64,000 nucleotides of DNA. Origin: Notoacmeibacter sp. MSK16QG-6. GTDB lineage: Bacteria; Pseudomonadota; Alphaproteobacteria; Rhizobiales; Rhizobiaceae. The notes beneath the pieces were generated by a model that saw only the letters and a list, made by a program, of their open reading frames with translations, had not been told where the DNA came from and searched no databases. Both the position numbers and the translations under genes were made by a program. Position 1 is the stretch's first letter; every line of letters starts with the position of its first letter. Where the stretch lies: NCBI RefSeq assembly GCF_024158145.1, contig NZ_JAMYXM010000002.1, positions 248,001 to 312,000 of the forward strand, read 5' to 3'. Positions 18,377-27,190 of the stretch are shown one piece after another.

Positions 18377-19162
18377 TCAGATGCTGGGAATATAACCGCC
18401 ATCGACGCGGATAATACTTCCGGTAAGGTATGATGCCCGCTCCGAAACCAGGAACGCTACGACATCGGAGTATTCTGACGGGTCGCCATAGCGGCCGAGC
18501 GGGATAGAGCCCGTGCTTTCGTTCCGGACATCTTCGACACTGCGGTTTTCCCGCTCGGCGCGCTTTTCGTCCAGAAAGGTGATGCGCTGCGTCGCCACGC
18601 GCCCCGGCAATACAATGTTCGCGGTAATCCCGTCCTGCCCGACTTCCCCGGCGAGCGTCTTCGACCAGCCGACCAGCGTCGAGCGGAGCGAGTTTGACAG
18701 TCCGAGATTCGGAATGGGCGCAACGATCCCTGACGACGTAGAGGTGACGATGCGCCCCCACCCTTTCTCACGCATATGCGGAAGCACTCGATCAGTGATC
18801 GCGAAGACCGAAAGGACCATGCTTTCGAAATGTTTGCGCCAGAGATCCACAGACTGGCCGACAACCCCACTTGGCGGCGGTCCTCCCGTGATCGAAACCA
18901 GAATGTCGATACCGCCAAGTTCCTCCTCGATCCGGCTGACATTGGCATCGATAATCGACAGATCACCGAGATCCCAGGCAAGCGCCATGGCGACGCCGCC
19001 CTCATCACTGACCTTCGCGCGTGTCGCTTCGGCTGCCTCGGCATCGATATCGGCGATTGCCACCTTCGCACCTTCGGCCGCCAGCGTCTTAGCAATTGCG
19101 CCGCCGAGCCCTCCCCCAGCGCCAAGCACCAACGCAACCTTTCCATTCAGACCAAGATCCAT
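18377..19162 (-). CDS. Short-chain dehydrogenase/reductase with atypical active site
   Basis: 261-residue SDR. It has the glycine-rich loop VLGAGGGLGGAIA at residues 10-22 and the C-terminal LTGSIIRVDGG typical of the family. The usual YxxxK pair reads SNSLR instead, so both the tyrosine and lysine are absent. I recall an SDR subgroup with this wording, so it may be functional with altered chemistry. The start at 19162 is supported by GGAG. It is divergent from the LysR gene at 19255, its probable regulator. Confidence 0.82.
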   Translation of the reverse strand: MDLGLNGKVALVLGAGGGLGGAIAKTLAAEGAKVAIADIDAEAAEATRAKVSDEGGVAMALAWDLGDLSIIDANVSRIEEELGGIDILVSITGGPPPSGVVGQSVDLWRKHFESMVLSVFAITDRVLPHMREKGWGRIVTSTSSGIVAPIPNLGLSNSLRSTLVGWSKTLAGEVGQDGITANIVLPGRVATQRITFLDEKRAERENRSVEDVRNESTGSIPLGRYGDPSEYSDVVAFLVSERASYLTGSIIRVDGGYIPSI

Positions 19163-19254
19163 CCGCAAATCTCCATTCTTTCCTGCTTGATAATCCACCC
19201 ATGAACGCAGACAAACATTGTTGATGTTCGATTTTTCCGAAAGAAAAGTTGGTT

Positions 19255-20151
19255 ATGGATACGCGTTTTCTGAAGACGTTTCTTGTTGTGGCTAAGCGGG
19301 GCTCACTTGCTGCGGCTGCGCAGGAGCTCAATCTCACTGCGACTGCCGTAGCGCAGAGGCTGGCCGCGCTCGAAGCGGAATTCGGAACTGCGCTTGTAAG
19401 CCGCTCCGGCCGAACGGTCCGCCCGACGGAAGCCGGCTTTGCCATATTGGACAAGAGCGAGGCTTTCCTTCGCAGTCTGCGTTCACTGAAAGCCGCTTCG
19501 CGGGGCGATGCGATCCGCGGAGAGTTACGGGCTGGCGCAATATCTACTGCTCAGACAGGCCTCTTGCCCGATGTTCTGCAGGTTCTCGCGACACGTCATC
19601 CAAATCTGGCGATCTCTCTGGAGCCGGGGACGTCCGGCGAGCTTTACGCCCAAATTCTATCAGGCCAGCTCGATTTGGCGGTGATTGTCAGACCGGGTTT
19701 CGACTTGCCGAAATCATTGGTCTTCGACGCATGGCGAACCGAGCCGCTGATTCTTCTTGTACCGGCTGCCGAAACCTCTGACGATTTCCGGGAAATATTG
19801 GGGCGGCTACCGTTGATCCGGTACGACCGGATGCAGTGGGGCGGAAACCTTGCCACGCAGTTTCTGGACGATGCCGGTATTCAGCCGCAGGATCGCTTCG
19901 AGCTCGATGCTTTGGACGCGATCGCTATTATGGTTGACCGAAAATTAGGAGCGGCCATTATTCCGGACTGGAGCGGACCATGGCCACAGGGGCTCAATGT
20001 TCGAAAAATTTCGCTCCCAGATCGAGAGCTTTCTCGTCAGATCGGTTTTCTCTACCCGAAAAACACTCCGCAATATCATCCAATACAGGCTGTGATCGGA
20101 TTGGCGCGCGAATTGGATCAAAGGGCTAAAGGGCTCCCAAACGCCGACTAG
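19255..20151 (+). CDS. LysR-family transcriptional regulator
   Basis: 298-residue LysR-type regulator. The HTH (about residues 1-60, with ELNLTATAVAQRLAALE) departs from the usual TQPALS recognition helix. The effector domain follows. The ATG at 19255 is preferred over an in-frame TTG two codons earlier. It is divergent from the SDR and DHDPS-family unit and lies upstream of the TRAP operon. In the gap, TTCG-N7-CGAA (19227-19241) is a possible binding site but weak. Confidence 0.88.
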   Translation: MDTRFLKTFLVVAKRGSLAAAAQELNLTATAVAQRLAALEAEFGTALVSRSGRTVRPTEAGFAILDKSEAFLRSLRSLKAASRGDAIRGELRAGAISTAQTGLLPDVLQVLATRHPNLAISLEPGTSGELYAQILSGQLDLAVIVRPGFDLPKSLVFDAWRTEPLILLVPAAETSDDFREILGRLPLIRYDRMQWGGNLATQFLDDAGIQPQDRFELDALDAIAIMVDRKLGAAIIPDWSGPWPQGLNVRKISLPDRELSRQIGFLYPKNTPQYHPIQAVIGLARELDQRAKGLPNAD

Positions 20152-20249
20152 ACCCCCTTCGAGCATCACGAGAAATGCTCAAATCCACAGGCAATTTCGA
20201 ACTGTCATACCCATAAATGCGTAAAAATCGCGGTGGCGTCACAAGGGTC

Positions 20250-20278
20250 TTGTCACTTCTTCCCACCTAATATATTAG
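20250..20278 (+). promoter_or_regulatory. TRAP operon promoter with overlapping palindromic operator
   Basis: A -35-like TTGTCA (20250-20255), a 17-base spacer and a -10-like TATTAG (20273-20278). The perfect 12-base palindrome CTAATATATTAG (20267-20278) covers the -10. This is the best copy of the four-site family. It lies 64 bases before the GTG of the binding-protein gene. The overlap with the -10 implies repression by a dimeric regulator. Confidence 0.6.
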
Positions 20279-20342
20279 TTATAAATGTGTGGACGCTTGC
20301 TGCGTTGACGCAACTGAATTTCATATTTCTGGGAGGAGAAAA

Positions 20343-21374
20343 GTGGATATGAAGAGTTTGGGAACGGCACTTGTTGCGGCAGCCATTCTGGGTTCTGCAA
20401 GTGGAACTGCTTACGCAGCTGATCGCGTGCTGAAGGTTCAGACATCACAGTCTGCCAGTCACGTCTCGCTGTCGTATTTAACCGAGGAGTGGGGTCCGAA
20501 GCTGGAAGCGATGACCGGCGGCGCTCTCGGTATCGAACTTCTGCCGGTTGACGCTGTCGTACCGCGCCGCGAAACGCCCGAAGCCATCGGCGCAGGAATT
20601 TTGGACGGCGATATGACGGCAACCAGCTACTTCGCCGGTGTGGACCCGGCATTCGCCCTGATGGGTGATCTAATTGCCGGCTACGACTCCGCTGACCAGA
20701 CGCAGGCTTTCTGTGCGCAGGGCAACGGCAAGGAAGTGCTTCAGAAGCTTATGGACGAGCACTATCCGGGTGTTCACGTTATCGGCTGCGGCGCATATTC
20801 GCGTGAAGCATTCGTCTCCAAGGTGCCAATCCGAACGGTTGAAGAGTTCAAGGGTGTGAAAGTCCGTTCGCCCGAAGGTCTCGCTGCCGATGTCTTCAAG
20901 CGCGTGGGTGCTGCTCCGGTCTCCATGTCCGGTTCCGAGACGTATGGCGCGCTGGAGAAAGGCGTGATCGATGCGGCCGATAACTCGGCCTATGCCAACA
21001 ACGATTCCAATGGCATGCACAAGATCGCAAAATATCCGATCTATCCTGGCATCCATTCGACGCCGTTCATTCAGTTCACCCTTTCACAGGACGTTTGGGA
21101 CAGCCTGACCGAACAGCAGCAGGTCGCTCTGGAAGTCTGGTATCAGGCAGCGTTCACAGGGCTGCGCCAGAAATTTGATCGTCTCGACCAGCAAATCGTC
21201 GCGCGCGACCGCGCAGCCGGCGACCTGACGATTATCGACTGGCCGCAGGAAGAACGCGACAAGTTCCGTGAAACCGCTCAGCAGGCCTGGGAAGACTTCG
21301 CGTCGCAGTCCGATTTGGCCAAGGAAGCTTACGACGCGCATGTCGCCTTCCTGAAGGAAGCCGGACTTCTCTGA
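20343..21374 (+). CDS. TRAP transporter substrate-binding protein (DctP family)
   Basis: 343-residue periplasmic protein with a signal peptide ending near AYA|AD and the DctP fold. The carboxylate-binding arginine lies in VKVRSPEG and the family's later motif in SGSETYGALEKGVIDAAD. It resembles the 2-oxoacid-binding branch (TakP-like). The GTG at 20343 follows GGGAGGAG closely; an ATG two codons later is the alternative. With the fused permease downstream it should import a carboxylic acid. Confidence 0.9.
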   Translation: MDMKSLGTALVAAAILGSASGTAYAADRVLKVQTSQSASHVSLSYLTEEWGPKLEAMTGGALGIELLPVDAVVPRRETPEAIGAGILDGDMTATSYFAGVDPAFALMGDLIAGYDSADQTQAFCAQGNGKEVLQKLMDEHYPGVHVIGCGAYSREAFVSKVPIRTVEEFKGVKVRSPEGLAADVFKRVGAAPVSMSGSETYGALEKGVIDAADNSAYANNDSNGMHKIAKYPIYPGIHSTPFIQFTLSQDVWDSLTEQQQVALEVWYQAAFTGLRQKFDRLDQQIVARDRAAGDLTIIDWPQEERDKFRETAQQAWEDFASQSDLAKEAYDAHVAFLKEAGLL

Positions 21375-21393
21375 CGTCTTCTAATCGCAAAGC

Positions 21394-21426
21394 TGCGCGC
21401 CCGCTCCACTATCCGGCGGGCGCGCA
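21394..21426 (+). other. Intercistronic GC hairpin
   Basis: Inverted repeat TGCGCGCCCG / CGGGCGCGCA with a 13-base loop, between the TRAP binding-protein and permease genes, without a T-run. It is likely to favour higher expression of the binding protein than of the permease. Confidence 0.6.
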
Positions 21427-21512
21427 ATCGACCGCTCGCCGCCATCGGCAGGTCGCATACGGCAGGGGCAAATGCCGTAAATTAGCCATGTGCCGCGTTT
21501 GGGGGGAAACCA

Positions 21513-23603
21513 ATGAGCCAGGAATATCAGGATAAGCTGCAGGCCGCGCCGCTTGAGGCCGGCGGTGACGATCCTGTTGAGGACGAAGCGCCCGAAATTA
21601 CAATCAGCGAATATGGGCCGGTCGATCACGTAAGCCATCTTGTCGGCATCGGCGTGTCAGCCTTCTACATGGTCGCTGCGCTTGCCACGCTCTATGAAGT
21701 ATTTTCGCGCTATTTTCTGAACGCTCCGACCTATTGGGGCTTCGAGACCGTCATGATGCTTTGTGCCGCCGCATGGATGCTATCATCGGGCTTCGTCACA
21801 TTGAAACGCAGGCATATTGCCATCACTGTTTTCCATTTGATGGCTTCGCCAAGGCAAAGATGGTGGTTGGATCTCTTCGCCATGGTGGTCGGTGTCGTCG
21901 CCCTCTACATGCTACTGTCCGACGCCTCCATCCGCGCATATGACAGCGTCGCAAGACTGGAGAAATCCGGCTCGGCCTTTAATGCCCCGCTACCGATGCT
22001 CCTGAAATCGTTGATGGTGACTGGTGCCTTTCTTTATCTCGCTCAGCTTCTCATGAACCTCTACAGGCACTTCGAAAACCGCGCTGCTCGCAGCGCTGTC
22101 CAGCTTGTCGCGCTTTTTATGGTGATCTATTTCGCGGCGGGCTTCATGGGCCACGGTCTCGAGATTTCTTGGGCCAGCGCAATTTCCGACTTCTTCTCCG
22201 ATATCGGAGCGGCGCTCGATCCGTCAAAGGCGCTGAACATGCGCGCCATGGATCTCGGCACCGTATCGATCATCATGGTCGCGCTGCTCATTGCGTTGAT
22301 GATGACCGGCATGCCGTTGGGCATTGTCACTCTTATCGTCTCCGTCATCATGGCCATCGCATTTTTCGGACCGCGCGGCCTGTTCCTGGTGTCTTCCAAC
22401 GCCGCTGGCCTTCTGGAGCATTACTCGCTCGTCGCCGTGCCGTTTTTCGTTCTGATGGCCTCTATCCTGGAGCGGGCTGGCATAGCTGAAGACCTGTTCG
22501 ATGCCATGTCGGTCTTCGCAGGCAATTTGCGCGGCGGCGTTGCCGTGCAAACGACCGTCGTCGCGGTGGTCCTAGCCGCCATGTCTGGTGTTATGGGTGG
22601 CGAGATCGTCATGCTCGGCCTTGTGGCCCTGCCGCAAATGTTTCGCCTCGGATACGACCGGAAACTGTCTATCGGCCTGATCTGCGCGGCGGGCGCGCTG
22701 GCCACGCTAATTCCGCCATCGATTATCATGATCGTGTATGGCCTCTCAGCCGAGGTCGGCATTGGCGATCTTTTCATGGCGGGCGCCGTTCCGGGCCTCA
22801 TGCTGGCGATTTTTTATGCCGGTTACGTGCTGCTTCGCGTCAACATCAATCCGGCTCTGGCGCCCACGGCATCCGAAGTGGCAGAACTCACCGGCCATGA
22901 CCAGAAGCTGTCGCGCGAGCGGTTGATCGCTGTATTCCTCTGCATTCTTCTGATTGGCTCCGTGATGGGTTCGATCTATGGCGGCATCGCCAGCGTGACC
23001 GAAGCGGCGGCGGTCGGATGCGTCGGCGCCATGCTCGTTGCGGCAGTCCGCAACAGCTTCAACTGGAACGTCACGACCGAAGCGCTGATGGGGACAATGT
23101 CGACAGTCGGGACCATTATCTGGCTGGTGCTCGGCGCCGTCTCCTTCGTGGGTATTTTCAACCTCGTGGGCGGCGGCGATTTCATGCGCTCCATGTTCCT
23201 CGACCTTGGGCTTTCGGCTATCGGCACGGTGCTCGTGATGATGCTGATCCTGATGGTGCTCGGCACATTTATGGAATGGATCGCCATCGTCTTCATCACC
23301 GTTCCGGTCTTCGCCCCGGTCGTCATGGAGCTGGCGCCAGACCTTGGATTGACGCCCGATCAGGCGAAGATCTGGTTCGGTGTGCTATTTGTGATGAACA
23401 TTCAGATCTACTTCCTGTCGCCGCCCTTCGGACCGGCATGTTTCTGGCTGAAATCGGTCGCTCCGAAAGATGTCACCTTGCAGGAAATCTTTATATCCGT
23501 GCTGCCCTTCATCGTGCTGCAGATTATTGGTCTCGCCTTGGTGATGATGATCCCGCAGATTGCGCTGTGGCTGCCTGAATTCCTGACAGGAGGAACGTTA
23601 TGA
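21513..23603 (+). CDS. TRAP transporter fused small and large permease (DctQM)
   Basis: 696-residue membrane protein. The N-terminal four-helix DctQ-type domain (about residues 30-200) is joined to a 12-helix DctM-type domain (about 240-690). The DctM part is recognised by GVMGGEIVMLGLVALPQM, LIPPSIIMIVYG and the C-terminal FLSPPFGPACFWLKS segment. Fused DctQM proteins are known in the family. The stop overlaps the start of a 40-residue membrane protein (ATGA), so the microprotein is probably made in step with the transporter. Confidence 0.92.
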   Translation: MSQEYQDKLQAAPLEAGGDDPVEDEAPEITISEYGPVDHVSHLVGIGVSAFYMVAALATLYEVFSRYFLNAPTYWGFETVMMLCAAAWMLSSGFVTLKRRHIAITVFHLMASPRQRWWLDLFAMVVGVVALYMLLSDASIRAYDSVARLEKSGSAFNAPLPMLLKSLMVTGAFLYLAQLLMNLYRHFENRAARSAVQLVALFMVIYFAAGFMGHGLEISWASAISDFFSDIGAALDPSKALNMRAMDLGTVSIIMVALLIALMMTGMPLGIVTLIVSVIMAIAFFGPRGLFLVSSNAAGLLEHYSLVAVPFFVLMASILERAGIAEDLFDAMSVFAGNLRGGVAVQTTVVAVVLAAMSGVMGGEIVMLGLVALPQMFRLGYDRKLSIGLICAAGALATLIPPSIIMIVYGLSAEVGIGDLFMAGAVPGLMLAIFYAGYVLLRVNINPALAPTASEVAELTGHDQKLSRERLIAVFLCILLIGSVMGSIYGGIASVTEAAAVGCVGAMLVAAVRNSFNWNVTTEALMGTMSTVGTIIWLVLGAVSFVGIFNLVGGGDFMRSMFLDLGLSAIGTVLVMMLILMVLGTFMEWIAIVFITVPVFAPVVMELAPDLGLTPDQAKIWFGVLFVMNIQIYFLSPPFGPACFWLKSVAPKDVTLQEIFISVLPFIVLQIIGLALVMMIPQIALWLPEFLTGGTL

Positions 23604-23722
23604 TCGGACGCGGCTCTAGAGAAGATATTGACGGCTACGGCGTCTGGCCGTGGATCGGAAGTGTGATCTTCGCAGGTATCCTCATCTGGATCATGTTTGC
23701 CTACGCCAATCCAATCTCCTGA
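23600..23722 (+). CDS. 40-residue single-pass membrane microprotein of the TRAP operon
   Basis: Small gene with a strong ribosome site (AGGAGG, six bases before the ATG) overlapping the DctQM stop codon. The product begins MIGRGSREDIDGYG and has one hydrophobic helix at about residues 18-36 (IGSVIFAGILIWIMFAYA), ending in NPIS. No domain is recognised. Position, coupling and a single helix suggest an accessory subunit or stabiliser of the TRAP permease, similar in idea to other transporter-associated small proteins. The function is inferred only. Confidence 0.72.
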   Translation: MIGRGSREDIDGYGVWPWIGSVIFAGILIWIMFAYANPIS

Positions 23723-23767
23723 CGATCAATCGTCGCGGATCGGACGACAGTCTCCTCCCGTGGAGAA

Positions 23768-23802
23768 TGCGCCGCCCATGCCTCCTCCGGCAGGGCGGCG
23801 CA
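23768..23802 (+). other. GC hairpin after the TRAP operon
   Basis: Arms TGCGCCGCCC / GGGCGGCGCA with a 15-base loop in the 134-base gap between the microprotein and the next transporter. No T-run follows, so termination would have to be partial. Confidence 0.5.
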
Positions 23803-23856
23803 GCCTGTAAAAGCGCTGGTCGTTAGCCGCAGAGATCAGTACCCAACCAAAGCCAG

Positions 23857-25269
23857 ATGACCGTTTACCGCGTGCCGAATATTATTCTGTCCGTTATCAT
23901 GATGACCATGATGGCGCTGGTGCTGGTCGTCCGCTTTCTGGAGCCAGACGGCTTACTGCCTGTCCTATGGGGCCTGTGCGCGGTCTTCATTCTGATGGCG
24001 CTGCCGAGGATCGGCCTGCGCGAAGCCTATCTTTTGGCCGTTTGCGTGGCGTTGTCTGGCGCAATTGCCTTAACGGATGACGATCCAGCAACCGTTATCG
24101 GACGAGCTGCCGAGCAAGGCGCATTTCTCATAGCTTTCATTCTGCTGCTTGGGCTGCTTCAGGAGGCAGCCTCCACTTCGCCGTCGGTTGGCAAGCTTGG
24201 ACAATACCTGACACGTCAACCAGCAGGGCGGCGCTTCTACGCGCTCTATCTTGGCACGGGGTTCATGGCCGTGCTTTTCAATATCGGTGTGATTGGTCTG
24301 TTGGTTCCGCTGATCCAGCGCGGTATCGCGCTGAACCAGTCCGACGACGGTCTCAACCCCGTGCGCGAGCGCCGTCAGGTCAGTGCCACGCTTCGCGGTT
24401 TTGCCTGGTGCGTTATCTGGTCTCCGACCGCAATTGCACCGCTCACGGTGGCCGACCTCATTCCTGGTGTGGATCGTCTTCACTGGCTTTGGGCCGGTTT
24501 CATCATTTTTCTCGTCATCATGATGATCGGCGCCGTCGAAGACCGAGTTCGCTTCCGGCATTACCAACCCAAGGCAGAGCGCCCGGCAAACCCTGCTCCA
24601 ATGCGTGCAATAGCCAGTTTTCTTTTGGTTTGCCTTGTTCTGGTCGCGTTGATTTTCGCCATCGCCGAGCTCACCGGCGACAGTCTCATTGTAGGCGTCA
24701 TGGCCGCCTGCCCCATTATGACGATCGGCTGGATCGCCATACAGCAATTTTCCACCTCGGCCGACGCCGGATCACGACTGAACGGCTTTCAAAAGCGATT
24801 GGCGGACATCGCGTTCGTCAATCTGCCGCAATCTGCGCCAGTTGCGATTACGCTCGGACTATCGGGTTTCCTCGGTGTGCTCGCAGCAGCCATTCTCCCC
24901 TCTCAGGAGATCGCCGCGGCGATCGGCCTCGACGGAATGCCCGACTTCGTCTTGCTAACTTTGCTGCCAATTCTCATCGCAGTGATCAGTCTGCTCGCTC
25001 TTAGCCCGATTATGCTGGCTGTGTTTTTCGGCACGATCTTCGGCAGCCTGCCCAGCCTGCCTGCCGATCCGACATTGCTGGCGCTGTCCATATCGTGCGG
25101 ATGGTCGCTATCCATGACGATGTCGCCCTTTGCAACGGTCGTGCTACAGATTTCGCGCATGGGACGAATTCCCGCCACCACCCTCACATTTCGCTGGCAG
25201 TGGCTGTTTACGGTCGTCGCTGCTCTATCCCTGCTGCCTATTTTCGCTCTTTTGACCGGCGGGCAATGA
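23857..25269 (+). CDS. Polytopic carrier, possible ion-transporter-superfamily member
   Basis: 470-residue protein with about 11-12 hydrophobic helices. Two similar halves each contain a polar, proline-containing re-entrant stretch: WCVIWSPTAIAPLT near 190-203 and CGWSLSMTMSPFATVVLQ near 415-432. This layout resembles the ArsB/DASS/CitM superfamily, but I do not recognise a specific family. The ribosome site is weak. It follows the TRAP system and precedes the GarL-GarR genes, so a carboxylate substrate is plausible. Confidence 0.7.
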   Translation: MTVYRVPNIILSVIMMTMMALVLVVRFLEPDGLLPVLWGLCAVFILMALPRIGLREAYLLAVCVALSGAIALTDDDPATVIGRAAEQGAFLIAFILLLGLLQEAASTSPSVGKLGQYLTRQPAGRRFYALYLGTGFMAVLFNIGVIGLLVPLIQRGIALNQSDDGLNPVRERRQVSATLRGFAWCVIWSPTAIAPLTVADLIPGVDRLHWLWAGFIIFLVIMMIGAVEDRVRFRHYQPKAERPANPAPMRAIASFLLVCLVLVALIFAIAELTGDSLIVGVMAACPIMTIGWIAIQQFSTSADAGSRLNGFQKRLADIAFVNLPQSAPVAITLGLSGFLGVLAAAILPSQEIAAAIGLDGMPDFVLLTLLPILIAVISLLALSPIMLAVFFGTIFGSLPSLPADPTLLALSISCGWSLSMTMSPFATVVLQISRMGRIPATTLTFRWQWLFTVVAALSLLPIFALLTGGQ

Positions 25270-25290
25270 AAGCGTTTAAGGCTTTGTGCA

Positions 25291-25324
25291 GCGCTTGTTA
25301 TCTCCGCCGGGGCGGACAAAGCGC
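25291..25324 (+). terminator. Possible weak terminator hairpin
   Basis: Nested inverted repeat GCGCTT...AAGCGC enclosing TCCGC/GCGGA, just after the carrier gene, without a clear T-run. It may separate the carrier from the GarL operon. Confidence 0.35.
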
Positions 25325-25339
25325 CTTGTCCTCTGTCAA

Positions 25340-25351
25340 ATGATATATTAG
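25340..25351. promoter_or_regulatory. Operator-like site ATGATATATTAG
   Basis: Imperfect copy (10 of 12 positions) of the CTAATATATTAG palindrome, 149 bases before the GarL-like start. Read on the other strand, its flank (then TTGAC) matches the flank of the 15349 site. Confidence 0.5.
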
Positions 25352-25499
25352 GTGACTAGAACTGCTTTTGATCCGGTGTTTTCGCTGAACGCATCGGCGA
25401 TCTGCCGAAGACGAACGTCGCCTCCGGGCAGACTGTTTAGCTGGTTTGATATTGCATCCGGGATCGAACTCCTTCGCCCGGTTGAGAGGAGGAAAGACG

Positions 25500-26288
25500 A
25501 TGCGTGCCAATAAACTGAGAGAAATCTGGGCTCGTGGGGAAGCTGCAGTGAACGGCTGGCTGGCTGTGCCGAGCAGTTTTTCGGCGGAGACCATGGCGCA
25601 TCAGGGCTGGGATAGCCTGACAGTCGACCTCCAGCATGGCGCACTGGACTATCAAGCTGCTCTGTCGATGTTTCAGGCGGTTTCCAGCACGGATACCGTG
25701 CCCATGGCTCGTGTCCCCTGGCTGGACCCGGCGCATCTGATGAAAGTGCTCGACGCTGGCGCGTATGCGGTCATCTGCCCGATGGTCAATACGGCCGAGG
25801 ACGCAGAAAATCTGGTGGCGTGGACGCACTATCCGCCCCGGGGAACCCGCAGCTTTGGGCCTATTCGCGGTCTTCTTTACGGCGGTGCGGACTATCCGCA
25901 GAAAGCGGACGAAACCGTCGTGATCTTCGCCATGATCGAAACTCTGCAAGGCCTCGACAATCTCGACGAGATCCTAAAAGTGCCGGGACTCGATGCCGTC
26001 TACGTCGGCCCTTCAGATCTTTCGCTTGCGCTTGGCTGCCGTCCGACATTCGACGATGTCGATCCGCCGGCGGCGGAAGCTATAGAGATGATCGTCCGCA
26101 AAGCGACCGAGGCCGGTAAAATTGCAGGCTGCCATAACGGCGCGCCTGCCCAGGCATTGAAGCGCATCGAACTCGGATACCGCTTCGTCACCGTATCGTC
26201 CGACGCCCGCCTGATGGCGTCCGGCTCGCAGGACATCCTGTCGCAAATGCGCAGCGGTAGCACCGCCAGCGCCAATGAAACTTACTGA
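25500..26288 (+). CDS. HpcH/HpaI-family aldolase, GarL-like
   Basis: 262-residue class II (metal-dependent) pyruvate aldolase. It shows VDLQHGALDY with the conserved His, the metal ligands in IETLQGL and GPSDLSLALG, and the typical ICPMVNTAEDA segment. Family members cleave 2-keto-3-deoxyglucarate or 5-keto-4-deoxyglucarate to pyruvate and tartronate semialdehyde (GarL), or 2-keto-3-deoxy-L-rhamnonate or hydroxy-oxo-heptanedioate. GarR and glycerate kinase immediately downstream favour the GarL role. The start at 25500 has GAGGAGG ahead of it. Confidence 0.85.
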   Translation: MRANKLREIWARGEAAVNGWLAVPSSFSAETMAHQGWDSLTVDLQHGALDYQAALSMFQAVSSTDTVPMARVPWLDPAHLMKVLDAGAYAVICPMVNTAEDAENLVAWTHYPPRGTRSFGPIRGLLYGGADYPQKADETVVIFAMIETLQGLDNLDEILKVPGLDAVYVGPSDLSLALGCRPTFDDVDPPAAEAIEMIVRKATEAGKIAGCHNGAPAQALKRIELGYRFVTVSSDARLMASGSQDILSQMRSGSTASANETY

Positions 26289-26304
26289 AAACAGGAGCTA
26301 TCCA

Positions 26305-27186
26305 ATGAGCAAACTCGGCTTTATCGGCTTAGGCATCATGGGCGCACCGATGGCCGGTCACCTGATTGCGGCTGGCCACGATGTCTCGCTGGCAACGCGC
26401 AGCGATATACCGACGGCACTGACCGACGCGGGCGGCAAGGCTTGTAAAAGTGCCAGGGAAGTTGCCGAAGCATCGGACATCATATTTCTGATGGTGCCAG
26501 ACACGCCCCATGTCGAGGATGTCCTTTTCGGTGAAAACGGCGTCGCCGAAGGACTTGCGGAAGGCAAGACGGTGGTCGATATGAGTTCGATCTCACCAAT
26601 CGCCACCAAGGATTTTGCCGGAAAGATCAACGATCTGGGCTGCGATTATATCGACGCACCCGTTTCCGGTGGAGAAGTCGGAGCCAAGAATGCAGCTCTG
26701 ACAATCATGTGCGGCGGCAGCGAAGAGGCGTTCGCCCGCGTCAAGCCGCTGTTTGAATTGATGGGCAAGAACATCAATCTCGTCGGTGCAAATGGCGACG
26801 GCCAAACGTGCAAGGTCGCCAACCAAATCATTGTGGCGTTGAATATCGAAGCTGTCAGCGAAGCGCTCGTCTTCGCCTCCAAGGCAGGGGCAGACCCGGC
26901 CAAGGTACGAGAAGCGTTGATGGGCGGCTTTGCCTCTTCCAAAATTTTGGAAGTTCACGGCGAGCGCATGGTCAAGCGCACCTTCGATCCGGGTTTTCGG
27001 ATTGAATTGCACCAGAAGGACCTGAACCTGGCCCTGTCCAATGCGCGGCAGATGGGTATCAGCCTGCCAAATACGGCCACTGCGCAGGAACTGTTCAATG
27101 CCTGCTCTGCCAATGGCGGCGCCGAATGGGACCATTCGGCCATGGTAAAAGCGCTTGAAATCATGGCCAACCACGAAGTGGCCTGA
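26305..27186 (+). CDS. garR: Tartronate semialdehyde (2-hydroxy-3-oxopropionate) reductase
   Basis: 293-residue beta-hydroxyacid dehydrogenase. It has the cofactor motif GFIGLGIMGAPMAGHL at residues 5-20, the substrate-binding APVSGGEVGAKNAAL segment and the catalytic lysine in CKVANQIIVALN. It reduces tartronate semialdehyde to D-glycerate. A start at 26305 with AGGAG upstream is preferred over the longer frame. It lies between the GarL-like aldolase and a glycerate kinase, an arrangement equal to the galactarate/glucarate glycerate branch. Confidence 0.88.
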   Translation: MSKLGFIGLGIMGAPMAGHLIAAGHDVSLATRSDIPTALTDAGGKACKSAREVAEASDIIFLMVPDTPHVEDVLFGENGVAEGLAEGKTVVDMSSISPIATKDFAGKINDLGCDYIDAPVSGGEVGAKNAALTIMCGGSEEAFARVKPLFELMGKNINLVGANGDGQTCKVANQIIVALNIEAVSEALVFASKAGADPAKVREALMGGFASSKILEVHGERMVKRTFDPGFRIELHQKDLNLALSNARQMGISLPNTATAQELFNACSANGGAEWDHSAMVKALEIMANHEVA

Positions 27187-27190
27187 CTTC

